This document shows positions 38,104 to 49,262 of a DNA stretch of 64,000 nucleotides, one piece after another (the stretch's first letter is position 1; every line of letters begins with the position of its first letter). The notes beneath the pieces are model-generated. The model had not been told where the DNA came from, did not search any database, and worked only from the letters and a program-made list of their open reading frames with translations. Position numbers and translations under genes: made by a program. This DNA is from Cyrtodaria siliqua (taxonomy: Eukaryota > Mollusca > Bivalvia > Adapedonta > Hiatellidae): assembly GCA_037043455.1 (NCBI GenBank), contig JAWPHD010000138.1:460001-524000 (forward strand), written 5' to 3'.

Positions 38104-38385
38104 TCGTATTTGACAAGAAATGCGTTTGTCACCCTGAGGCCTATATGGAACAACAAAAATATACGCCTCTCAACCAAAATCCGGCTATTCAACTCCAGTG
38201 TACTAACCGTCCTACTGTATGGGGCAGAGACATGGAGACACACTCTTGACACCGAGCTTCAAACCATCTCCATGTCTTGGAAAGAGGCAAAGGCGGCAGC
38301 ACAGGACAGGTCCAGATGGCGAACTGTAGTGAAGGCCCTATGCCCCTCACAGGGGTGAAGAGGATTAAGTAAGTAAGTAGTATCA
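38104..38385 (+). pseudogene. LINE reverse-transcriptase C-terminal fragment with internal deletion
   Basis: The frame contains FVTLRPIWNNKNIRLSTKIR, LLYGAETWR and SWKEAKAAAQDRSRWR with VVKALCPSQG. These are the two conserved ends of the C-terminal region of a non-LTR retrotransposon polyprotein. They are usually separated by roughly 100 residues or more, and here they are joined after ETWRHT. A TAAG-repeat tail at about 38369-38380 marks the 3' end of the insertion. It is an internally deleted, inactive copy of a family different from the one at 15-4760. Confidence 0.8.
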
Positions 38386-38675
38386 AATGGACCGCTGTTG
38401 AGTTGGACACAGGCAAATATGAAATTAATAAAACGGCAAATAATATGATGTATGTCATGTCATCAACACTTTTTTACTCGTAACAAGGGATAACGTTTAC
38501 CAAAAAAAATTAAAAAAAAATTGAGGTTATTTCAATGTTTCAAAGAAAAAATAATTAATGTGTTAACCAATAAAAATCTAACCAAAATGTATAATGGCAA
38601 AATAGCTTAATATGCAATTCAAGAAGAAAAACACATCGTATGTTTCGGAAAAAATACATACACTCAGAATATTAT
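38386..38675. other. No gene seen
   Basis: A-rich noncoding sequence. Confidence 0.4.
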
Positions 38676-38880
38676 TTGATCTGTGTGGTCTAGTGGTAGA
38701 GCGTTGGACCCAGAATCGAAAAGTCATTGGTTCGATCCCCGCCATGACCATATGTTTTGTGTCACTGAGCAAGACACTTTATCTGCATTTGCTTAGTGCT
38801 GGTTTTACCTAGGAAGACATCGAGAGCGAATAAAATAAGTTCACAGAGCTTTCTATTGTAACAATCGATGTAAAATAAAT
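38676..38880 (+). mobile_element. tRNA-derived SINE, third family
   Basis: It has the A-box-like TGGTCTAGTGGTAGAGCG and B-box-like GGTTCGATCCCCGCCATGA. These are followed by the SINE body marker GAGCAAGACACTTTATCTGC and a 3' AAATAAATAAGATTAAA end. Confidence 0.75.
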
Positions 38881-40228
38881 AAGATTAAACTAATACCAAC
38901 TTTCGCTTGTGCTCGTACCACTTCGAAACCCAATTTATTAATAGTGTTTTTTTTATGAAACTGAAACAACGCAATTGTAAAATTTATAGCCACTATATAG
39001 GATACTCTACAATATCAGGCCTGTGTACTCAAGTAAACGACTTGCACTGAATAAACGCTCTAAATATAGGAACGGATTTATTATGTACAGTATATGATAA
39101 TATTTTTCATTACAATAAAACACGAGTATTCGTATAAAGATTAAAAAAAGGGACAATCAGTACGAGAAGCGGAACACTCCAATATTGTTTATTTAAATCA
39201 TGAGTTAAAGAAAGGCCTGTTCAGGTCTTCCAAATCTGTAATCTGGGAAGTTAACATTAATTCTACGGTTTACCGAATTTACGTCTTAATTCTTTAATAT
39301 TCTTAAATTATTATTTATAGAAGACCTCAATAATTGAACTGCCTAGTTCACATATTATCAACAACTACCTGTATATGCCTATAAAAGTGTCAAATCAGAG
39401 GGGGTCTTTTAAATACTGGACTAAGAAACCATTGAGGATACTTATCGGTTGATAGTTTCACTTAAGGCGCTATAATTCAATCAAAGCACAAGTGCAATAG
39501 ACTCCAGGCGGTAGTACAAACGTCAAGCTCACCTCTAGAAATAGAAATCAATAAATACAATTTTAAAACATTTTAATCTCAGTTGTTAAAGATAATATTA
39601 ATTTCAATTTATTGGTTTAGAGTAGTGTGCGGGAGCAGCGCGGACACTGGAAACACATGCTAACACTATATTTTGCAGTTATGTTGAGCATTTTTAGTAA
39701 AGTATTTATACTATATTAATATACCAATCATCATTAGCGTAAAAAAAAAGCCTTACATATTGATTACAATTCACCCTTGTAACACGACGTGCTAGAAGTA
39801 CACATCAGCACAGAAATACAATTGTTCACATGTAAGGGATAGCGTGTGCATTACAACTCATATAAACTGCTCACTGTTAATTTTGTAATTATAAGATTGC
39901 ATTATATAAAGTGAAAAATATAAAGGAACTGTTGCTACATTACCATTAGCAATAATGAAAAACACAATAATGAAAATAAAAATATAAAATGTCATTTCAG
40001 CTAGTGAAATGGTAACCGTTCAACATTAAAAAATATGTGTTTATACCATTCAAGTTTTTCAGACGAGTTGTCTAGGAATTCAAGTTGTAAAGCATGCTTA
40101 TCGCCACAAACCTATTAAGACCTGGTCTATAACATTTCAAGATTAATAACATGGCTAACATGCGAAGATGACTAGCACGACTAATAATTGAGCAGCAAAG
40201 TACACAGAAGTGGCTTAGTTAAGAAGTA
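38881..40228. other. No gene seen; left flank of the transposon
   Basis: AT-rich noncoding sequence up to the transposon end. Confidence 0.5.
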
Positions 40229-41105
40229 ACCCGGCCACAAAAAGTAACAGTTAGTGTTATATATCAAACTGTTCGGGGATGTCTGAAGTTTATCAGACTA
40301 CCGGCATAAATCGCAGAATGTCGGTACTAAGCAAGAAATCCAAGATGGCGGACAAAACGGCCGACATTTTTTTAAAAAGACTTAATATATTTGATAATTA
40401 CAATACCAAAATCATTTTTTACACAAACATTAACTGTGTTTGTTATTTTAAATGAACTATGTATTCAGTTCAGTAACAAAGATAAGATACAGCTGAAAAT
40501 ATTGCAGAAATGACTTTTTTGGCTAAAAAACGGCCGAAAAATGGCTAAAAACTGACAAAATTTGGGGTGCGACCAAATATTTTAAATTGTTTAATATCTT
40601 ATTTCGTTATTTTTTGCATATTTTTGATCATTAAAATAGACAGTGGCGTATGTCCTGCACAAAAATGTATACTATTACGATTTAGTAGACGCCGAACTCT
40701 CAAAATCGAAGAAAAAGTGGGTGGGGTATTTTGACATGAGAAAATCTGCAAATTCATAATAAATGGCTTTACTGAAAAAAGGCTGTCGTTTGTTTACTGT
40801 TTGACTTATAAGCTTACAATCAACTGGAAACTATTGTTACTGAAAATATCAACTCAAATCAATAGATTACATATTTAAAATGTACAAGGTCAAGGTCATA
40901 TTCAAGGTCAAAATGTCAAAAACATGAAAAAAATGATATTTCACCATAAACTTTTCCTGATAATGTTGTCAATGTACATGCAAACAACTTATATTGCATG
41001 TCAATATAATCTGTAGTGTAAACGCTTTCCAACGGGGTGCATTGTAATTATCCACCATTTGGTAATCATGGAGAAATTCAATATGGCGTCCAAGATGGTC
41101 GTCGT
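40229..41105 (+). repeat. Left terminal inverted repeat of the transposon
   Basis: It pairs with 48395-49262. Matching landmarks are GAAATCCAAGATGGCG, AAATCTGCAAATTCATAATA, TGTCAATGTACATG and TCCAACGGGGTGCATTGTAA. Identity is high at the tip and falls inward. Confidence 0.85.
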
Positions 41106-41144
41106 CTTTCACAGTTTGAGTGAAAAATAGGAAAACAATGCTAT

Positions 41145-41460
41145 CAGCCTTTTTTTATTAGACTTATAAGATTTCTGTATCTTTTTATAAGCTTGACATA
41201 AACTGGTAATGTATACTAACAAACATCATAGTTTACAGACCAAAACAAGATGAAGGCCAAGGTCATATTCAAGGTCAAATGTTAAAAGTTAACTGAAGAA
41301 AAAATAAAATTTCACCGTAAACTGTCCCTGATAATTTTGTCATACACAAATTTCATTGCATTTCAATATAATCAGGAATGTACTTTTTCCAACGGTGTGC
41401 TTTTTAGCGTCCTCCATTTGAAAACCATAGAAATAAAATGTCATTTCCAAGAAGACAGCA
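41145..41460 (+). repeat. Subterminal duplicate of the inner part of the left inverted repeat
   Basis: AAGGCCAAGGTCATATTCAA, TTTCACCGTAAACTGTCCCT, ATAATTTTGTCA and TCCAACGGTGTGCTTTTTAG repeat in order the landmarks of 40790-41105. The left end therefore holds two copies of the inner module and the right end only one. Confidence 0.8.
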
Positions 41461-42262
41461 GAGACGCATTTTACATTAAGGTCATATGTAAATTAATATT
41501 AATATGGAGTTTCCTGATGCTAGTGCAGTTTTATTATTATTTGCTTTGAACAACAAGTAAACTATATAAAAGAAAAGACTTTATTAATCAATATTAACTT
41601 TTTTATTTAATATAAATGTGGTTTTAACACACATGTCATGGTATTGTTCAAGGTCATTATGACAAAATACAGAACAATAGCTCATTATCCCTTTATATTG
41701 GCTGTTATATTTCCTGACATAGATTTTAGAAAAAATTGAATTGCAGTTCAAATAACCATCACCAAATACTTTTGAAATGCTAAGTTTGTATTGGATTCCA
41801 TTTGGTATCAAAGGCACTTGTACACTAGTTTACTATTATCTGGCGAGTGTATAGGACATTACATGTTTTCCGTGTACGAAAAAACTATATAAATGCATGT
41901 GTTTAAGGTCAATGACAAAGCAACAACAATTCAAAATGAAACATGAATACATTAATGACTTAACTATTTACTTTCCACAAATTATTTAGAAATTGGCTTG
42001 CACCAGGTACACATTACGAACAACATTACAGCAAATTGTTCAACCCACAAACATCAACATACTGATGTTTGTGTGTATACATGTATGCACTATTCCAATA
42101 GAGACACATTAAGTAACTTAGAGAAACATGAAGTAACTAACATCAACTAACATTGTAAGATCAACCATGTCATGTTATTGGAGCACACTAGGTAATAATC
42201 TTTCAAACACTATTGATTACTTAACAGGTATCGCCATGTTCAAAAATATATTTCAGTGTCAT
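41461..42262. other. Transposon 3' noncoding region
   Basis: AT-rich, downstream of the transposase gene. It includes two further AAGGTCA motifs near 41649 and 41905. Confidence 0.5.
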
Positions 42263-45200
42263 TTACATGACAGTTGAAAGGACTGTAAATATGTTTCTAC
42301 AGCAAGCTTCTGACTCGGTGCAAGCTTTGCACTCGCATGCCACTGTACAAGGTTGTTCAAGTGACGAACAAACACAGTAAATCTCACAGACATCATCACA
42401 GCTACATACAAGATCACTGAGCAACTCTGGAGGCGCTGCATGCTGTGACATTATCTGTGGTACAGCTAACCCTGACTGAGAATCAATTGAGTAACCATAG
42501 TCAGTCAAGTTTGGAGTATCGGCTTCCGCCACCAAAGCCCCTTTCCAGACCAGCAACTGATAGAGACATCGCTGTAGATGCAACATGAAACTGTCGTCTG
42601 TCGGAGGCAATTGCCTGGGTTTGACATGTTTGTTTTTGACAACCTTTTCTGTTCGCAATGCATTGAGTGAGGTACAATTTAGAAGGCCATATAGTTCACC
42701 AACAAATTGAGTACAGGAACAAATCTGACCATTTGTCAGTTCAGGAACGACTCCTAAACACCCTAATCCCTCAAAGGAAGGGGCCTTATTCATTAGCAGT
42801 TTGAAGGCTGACTTCTTGCCAACGCCAAAGAATGAACTGCACGTATCGCATCCAGTTAAACAGTACACCACCAGCAGAATATGCAACTGTTCTGGTGACA
42901 TCGCATGCACAATTTTATGTACAGGAATGCATCTTGTCATGTCAGTATGGAGAGACTTTCTTCCTGTCTGAAAATAAATTGTTGCTATTCCAATTGTTCT
43001 GAAATGGTGTATGAGAAGTACTAACACATCTGTGTCTGGACTAAACAGCATGAGCGTTGTGATGCCTTCATTTGCTACATACTTTGCGTGTAGCATCATC
43101 ACAGTATCAGCCTCTTCTTGTGACGTGGACAGTTCTGGAACATATGAAATGACTTTGGAAGTGATACAGAGAACTTTTTTTTCAAGACCACCACTTACAA
43201 CAATGGACTTGTCACCAGAAAGAAGTTCAACAGAGTTTTGTGCAAGGTAGATAGTGTAAAACTTGGTGAGCTCCTTCTTAAAATTTGTGTTGCAAAGTGC
43301 AATCTTCCAATCAGCGATGGTCATGTCAGGTTGAATTGCAAATGCTCTGGACTGGGACTGATCTTCTCCACGTTTCATGCGTGTTTGACTTTTGGCACTA
43401 TGTGGCAAGTACCTGTCAAAAACAACATGGATTTTGTGGGAACTTTTGCTGCGTGACAAAATGAAATGCCAAAATGATTTTGCCATTTCTTTGTAGACTG
43501 ACCTTTGCTGGGTTAATGGTTGAAGCATCCGCACGACAGCCATTCCATCGAAAATGATACAGTCAGCATTTTCAGAGGGGGAAACAGAATCAATGACCAA
43601 CTCTTCTAACTTGAGCATGAAATCAGCCTTTTTGGTGGACATCATCTCCCCTTTTTCTGTAAATAAGCTGAGAGAGACAGGGGCATTCTCAAATCCCATG
43701 ACACGCCGTAGGGGAACCTTTTTGAACGAATTCATTGCCAGTAGACGAATGTACATATCCTCTGCATTAATCGGTACGTCTTTTGATTTAGACTGGATGA
43801 CTCGACATTTACCACCCATGGTTTTCGCACTAACTCTGGGGATCGGATCATAGAAACTGACACATGGTGATTCATGTCCCTCTTTGACTACAAGCCTCTC
43901 TTCCACAAACCTGTCAAGGCAATCAGAACCCTTGTCAAAGCAATTTAAAAGGCTGATTTCAACTTCAGGGGACACAGACACTCCAGTAGCAAAATTTAAT
44001 AATCTTGATGGAGGATCTACAATACTGAAAGGATCAAGGAATGTTTCATCAAACATTGCTTGCATTTTCCTGATATTGTCATTGTAAGCCTTCTTGTAAG
44101 GTTCATTGTCTGTGTGATGCCTGTGATTTGATTTTTCACCTCTACCAAGACCTTGATTGGAATAAACATGGGAATATTTGGCAGTAAGAGGCCGTGAAAG
44201 AAACCACCTACTAAGTGCATTATCTCTATGAGTTAGACCTACTATCCCACCACTAGATTTTAAAGCCTTATTCTCCGTAACCTCTAGACAGTAATCTATC
44301 CACACAGAATTGAATATTCCATCTGTCAACTTGGCAACAAAGTTTCCATGTGAAAAACTTCTTTTCACTTCATCAGGAACTCTCTGCATACTGAGTACCA
44401 TATACGGCATGTACTTGGCATAAATGGTGCGATTGGATGCAAAGAAAAATGGAAGAAATTGGGATTTGGAGTACTCATATACCTCCCAGAGACCATGTCT
44501 TGACGAAGACAAAAAGAGTTTGAATGGCGTTGACACGTTTGTAAGGTAATTATCCCAAAACTTGAATGTTGGAGACAGTTCTCGTCCCTTCAATTTGAAC
44601 CCATCAATCAATGGGACAACTACCGTTTCCAGAAATCTCAATTTTTCACCATGATGATCGCCCTCATGTTCCAGACAACCATTTTGGTCAAAGAGAACGT
44701 TCCTCGAAATGCACCACAACTTAAAATTTAACAGAAACCGAGATGTCAGAACCTCATCTAGCATCAAGAAAGCTTTCAAGCCTCTATCAAAATCCTTTCC
44801 AGCTAGAATATGCTGTGCAGTATTGGGTGCAAATACATCAGAATCTGAAAGCAACTATTTCAGACCTGCGTCGCCGTAAAGGAAGCCAATTCCTGCAAAT
44901 ACACACATGAGAAAATGCATACCTCCTTCAACAGGTATGACTCCGTCAAGCTCAGACTTTTTTGCCCAAACTACCTCTAATGCCTTTGTTAATAAACCCA
45001 TATCAAAGAAGACAGGACACACGTTTTGATCTAGAGCATTCACTTGCTCTTTAACACGCTTGATGGTAGTATAAATGGTGTTGTAATGTGTAGGTGTTGA
45101 CATAATTATTGGGTTAAATGCAACTTCACATGGCTCTATCAACTTATCAGAAGTAACCTGTGACTGAAATATTGTCCAAGGCGGTACAGGCTCGGACCTG

Positions 45201-45378
45201 TCATCGCAAAACATCCCCATACGACAACAATTGTACATGAGTTCCTTAAGTTTCATGATATTGGCGGTTTCTGGTTCTTGAACCCTCACTTCCTTCTTGT
45301 TTGATGGTGGTGGGGATAAAACGGGAGGAGGTCGCGTGCTTGGTTTTTCATACGTCAAAACTGAAGACAGATTTCCCC
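42263..45378 (-). pseudogene. Transposase gene exon 3 (rest of core, XPG nuclease, CXC)
   Basis: The acceptor TTTCTTTTCAG precedes GGGGAAATCTG, so the Met at 45397 is in the intron and is not a start. The exon is open except for TAG at 44857-44855. The frame either side is the same and homologous in style (GDAGLK / LLSDSDVFAPNT), so a single base change can explain the stop. Leaky readthrough at TAG cannot be excluded. Confidence 0.8.
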
Positions 45379-45646
45379 CTGAAAAGAAATTACTCATATT
45401 TAAATAATGGATATTTCAGCATACTGATAATTTTCTGTCAATTTTGAAATTGGCAATATTTTATTGAGAATGTTTATTTATGGAATTTCAGTTTATATAT
45501 ACATGAAGTAATAGTCAGTTAACATATGATATTTTATTTTATGATATTCAATCTGTTATCTTTTAAATAATACGTGTAATATGTAAAATGCCATAGAAAG
45601 AAAATGCTAAGAGTCGTTGTTGAATAATGTCAATTAATTCATATAC

Positions 45647-45865
45647 CAGGAAAAGAGGCAACATCGACTGTTCTGTCTGAAAGTTTGGTAATCCTCTGCG
45701 ACCTCTCTGTCTTCTTTGAGTTCGGGTACACAAGGATAGTTGTCATCGCATGTGTCGTATTTTTGCCATCATGTGTGTATTCATTATGATCCCAATTGTC
45801 ACCGGCAGCAACAATGAGCTGATCATCCTCCGCATAGCGCTTGATGTTAGCTGGGACCAGTGCCC
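45647..45865 (-). CDS. Transposase gene exon 2 (catalytic-core entry)
   Basis: A 219-base exon lies between CTACAG (acceptor, AG at 45867-45866) and CCTG/GTATAT (donor at 45646). It has too few codons to stand out as an open frame. It contributes DNWDHNEYTHDGKNTTHAM, the most diagnostic motif of the transposase. Both junctions keep phase 1. Confidence 0.85.
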
Positions 45866-46209
45866 CTGTAGATAAATATACACAAATACATGTTATTCAT
45901 TAGATGTATAAACATTACACTTTTTAAATATATATTTTTATGATACAAAAGTAATTGTTTTGTATTATGTTGCATTGAATTATATTTCACTGTATTGTAT
46001 TGTATTGCTCAATACCTAGTACCCGGTATTATATTAACTGTATATTATTGTATGAAATGGATTGGCATGGAATGGATCTAATCGCGACATATCATACAAT
46101 ACTGTAGTTGTTCTGTACTGCCCTGTAGTTATATTTATTAAATTATATTGTTTTTACTGTATTTAGAATTATATTGCATGAATTTTCTACTTGCTACTTA
46201 TACACATAC

Positions 46210-47641
46210 CAGATTGTGTCATCTCCTGTGTATTTGTCATGTGTACGGCAGCAGACGTCAGGAAATGTCGCAACTCTGTATATGAGACTGTGTAACCAAG
46301 GCCGTAGTCATCAATGAGCTTCCTACTGCCATACAAATGATGGAGATGAACGGATAGTCCAAGATGCGTCGGGGTGACAACGGAGGTAGCAGCAAACATC
46401 AAATCACAACACAATGCCAATAACTTTGTATTGTGAACTGATTCATCATAATCACTCGTAACATTTTCATAGTGCTCCTTGCTTGTGATCCAACCCAAAA
46501 ACTTGTACAACAATTGATCAACAAACTTCTTTTGGCCATATAGAGTTATTTCATCGGAGGAAAAGTACTCCTTATCTAACTTATTTACAGTTTGGAACCT
46601 ATTTCTTATAATGCCAGCTGCTTTATGCAAAATCTGCTCATCTGTATGCTTGTCATGGGAAACATTAATGTCAGCTAAGATTTCGTTTTCTTCTGTTAAG
46701 GTTGTCAAAACATTACCAAACGTGCATGCCGCTTTCAGAGCTAGCTCCACGCTTATATTAGAGGAACACACTAAGCTGCTTAGTCCTTGTCGTGGAATTA
46801 TTCGTAGTTCAGGCCAAACCTTTTGTAGTACCTTTTTTATTTTTCTGTTTCTTATGTTTTCGATCAACATACCGTTTTTATTGGCTAACTTAATGAACGT
46901 GTCTCTTAATGATGCTAACTCAAATACTTTTAATCTGTTTTCAATGTCTTCCTCAATTTCGCGTTTTAAAAGAACTGCTATATATTCCAAATTTATGTTT
47001 TCACTAAATGAACTTTCTTTCTTGATCTGTTTTTGTTTTATATATGACGCTAGACATGGTTTTTTCTGTCTGTGATACCTTGCCTCTGCGGCGACTAAAT
47101 CACCGTTGACACTCAAAAGACGTTTAAGCAAAATCTTGTCATCTTTTTCCTTGGCTGCTTCGAGCAGTTTCTTGTACATAGACGATGTTGAATTTGTAGA
47201 TGATTCGACAACGGACCATGTGTTTCGCTTATTCGGAAAACATTTCTGACCACATATAAAGCAACATTGTTTCCAATCAAACGTGTTCCTTTGGTCTTTA
47301 GACCTTGTAAATGTTTCCTTATCAGATAAGCATGCATTGGCAGTACAGCTTTCAGATGGGTTTGAATCATTTTTATTCAAATAATATGGGTGAACAAATG
47401 CTGAGCGACACTGTTTATGATATTTTATATTAAGACTTCCTTGACGAATGGCTTCTTCATTTTCCAAGATTAATCTGCTAGACTCATCATATTTTTCTTT
47501 GCAAACAGTTAACAAAGTTTCAAAGTTTTCTGCGAGTAATGATGTTGGCTTATCATCACTAAATGTTTTAAAGCAAAAGCAACACGTGTTTTCATTGAGA
47601 CTAAATCTTCTTTTTTTAGGATTTAAACTTATTTCTGCCAT
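46210..47641 (-). CDS. Transposase gene exon 1 (zinc-binding N-terminal region)
   Basis: It encodes 477 residues plus one base. The donor reads ACACAATCTG/GTATGT with the exon ending at 46210, so the nominal run-on to 46187 is intronic. The region has two Cys/His clusters and a long helical, Lys-rich segment. The motif NTKLLALCCDLMFAAT and VVTPTHLGLSVHLHHLYGS near the end resembles the lead-in to the transposase core. Confidence 0.8.
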
Positions 47642-48394
47642 TCTACAGACAAACCCTCCCTGAAATGCAAATTAAACCTTTAAGATTCAATATCATCTGT
47701 ATTTTGCTAACATGTGTTACATTAATTTGTTACAACAATTACAATAGCCATGCAGTATATTCATTTCCAATAAAACTGGGAAGAGTGTGGTGGTGTAGGA
47801 AGTTTCGTTCCTTTTCCGGGTCTCCGAAAATATGTTTGAGACCAGTGGATGTTCATCTGTTTATTTATCTTTAAACATCCATTTACAAGCTAATTTAAAT
47901 AGCCAAACAAAGTTAACAAGCAACAGTACACAGAACTATTACACATGGTAAAAATGACTGCAACACCGGAAGATTGGTTTTCAACAGGAAAGTGTTTTAT
48001 TGGTGCATACAATTATATTTTCAGTAAAATACTCTATAATTCATTTAAGTTGATTAAATTTGTTTTAATAAAGTACATTTTACCTGTATTAGACATGGTA
48101 TTTTGACATTTATTTTGATTTTTAAATCTTCCCTCCAAATAAACTTCTCGGTGATACCACACAAATCTCCATGGAAAATATGTCCGGTGTAATGGTACTT
48201 TGATACCCGCATGATTAATTCTACGTTGCCATTACATAAAATATTCTTTTATAAATTTATTTCAAGTGAATAAAAATAATTCTAGTATTATACAAATATT
48301 ATTGGAATGATTTTTAAAGACTTGTGCAATTTAATATAACGTTTACAAACCTCTTTGATGTTCAGATGTTCGATGGAAAAAAGTTGGAACAGGC
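47642..48394. other. Transposon 5' noncoding and promoter-side region
   Basis: It lies upstream of the transposase Met and before the right inverted repeat. AT-rich; no clear TATA box or initiator could be chosen. Confidence 0.45.
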
Positions 48395-49262
48395 ACTGGA
48401 CGCCATCTTGTATATCTCCATGGTTACCAAACGGAGGACAATAAAAAGCATACCGTTGGAAAGAGTATACATTGCCGAGTATACGAACATGCAATAACAG
48501 TTGTATTTATATACATTGACAAAATTATTGGGGAAGGTTAATGATGAAATACAATTTTTTTCAGGATTTTTACCTTTTGACCTTGAATATGGCCTTGACC
48601 TTGATTTTGTTCTAGTCTGTAAACTATTTCGTTGCGTTGATATTTTCAGTAACAACAATCTCCAGTTTATTGTAAGCTTATAAGGCAAGCAGTAAAGAAA
48701 TAATAGCCTTTTTTTTAGTAAAGCGATTTATTACGAATTTACAGATTTTCTCATGTCAAAATACCCCACCCACTTTTTCTTCGATTTTGATTGTTCGGGG
48801 TCTACTAAAACGTAACAGTATACATTTTTGTGCAGGAAATACACCATTGTATAGTTTAATGATCAAAAATATGCAAACAAATAACGAAATGATATAATAA
48901 ACAATTTAAAATTTTAGGTAGTACCCCAAATTTTGTCAGTTTTGAGCCATTTTTCAGCCGTTTTTTAGCCAAAAAATTCATTTCTGCAATATTTTCAGCT
49001 GTAACTTATTTTTATTACTGAACTGCATACATAGTAAATTTAAAATAACAAAAACAGTTAATGTTTGTGAAAGAAATGATTTTGGTATTGTAATTATCAA
49101 ATATACCATGTTTTTAAAAAAAAATGGCGGCCATTTTGTACGCCATCTTGGATTTCTCGCTTAGTACCAAAAATCTGCGATTTATGCCGGCAGCCTGATA
49201 AACTTCAGACATTCCCCAACATGTTGATATATGACACTTGCTGTTACTTTTTGTGGCCGGGT
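48395..49262 (-). repeat. Right terminal inverted repeat of the transposon
   Basis: It is the inverted partner of 40229-41105 and ends GTTACTTTTTGTGGCCGGGT at 49262. The open frames at 48288-48688 are inside it and are not genes. Confidence 0.85.

Larger units (their letters stand above)
42263..47641 (-). pseudogene. Transposase-XPG nuclease-CXC polyprotein of the Academ-like element (three exons, one nonsense codon)
   Basis: Exons 47641-46210, 45865-45647 and 45378-42263 join with GT-AG sites, all in phase 1, giving 1588 codons. Residues 1-12 carry a basic PKKRR stretch. Two Cys/His zinc-binding clusters follow: CCFC at 20-23 with HKQC, and CCFIC with HRQKKPC. The RNase H-like core includes AAGDNWDHNEYTHDGKNTTH at about 497-516, then FFDMGLLTKALEVVWAKK and GGMHFLMCVFAGIG. 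Here D500 and the later FFD Asp are candidate metal ligands. An XPG/FEN1-like nuclease follows. IIFDG lies at about 1156, an EEADTVMM acidic motif near 1305, SPDTDVL near 1325 and the helix-hairpin element LTGCDTCSSFFGVGKK near 1388. The C-terminus (about 1538-1578) has a CXC-like cysteine cluster. TAG at 44857-44855 is codon 725, lying between GDAGLK and LLSDSDV in an otherwise open frame. The presumed role is element excision and integration in the nucleus. The start Met at 47641 suits the basic N-terminus. Confidence 0.8.
40229..49262 (-). mobile_element. 9.0-kb Academ-like DNA transposon with long terminal inverted repeats
   Basis: Both ends read inward ACCCGGCCACAAAAAGTAAC, and the match continues with small gaps for about 870 bp. 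One multi-exon gene fills the interior on the minus strand and encodes an RNase H-like transposase, an XPG nuclease domain and a CXC motif. A transposase combined with an XPG-type nuclease is described for the Academ superfamily (XPG-bearing lineage), and this is the basis of the call. Academ elements are described with 3-4 bp target duplications. None is obvious here (left flank ends GAAGTA, right flank begins GGTTTG), so the exact ends may be off or eroded. A nonsense codon and diverged repeats suggest it is inactive but not ancient. No other gene interrupts it. Confidence 0.85.

Noticed and set aside
45379..45397. Met codon at 45397 as start of a separate 180-residue protein
   Set aside because: It lies before a consensus acceptor whose phase matches exon 2, so the 5' bases are intronic.
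48288..48688. Frames of 60-108 codons
   Set aside because: They lie inside the transposon's right inverted repeat and are not conserved in the left repeat as coding sequence.
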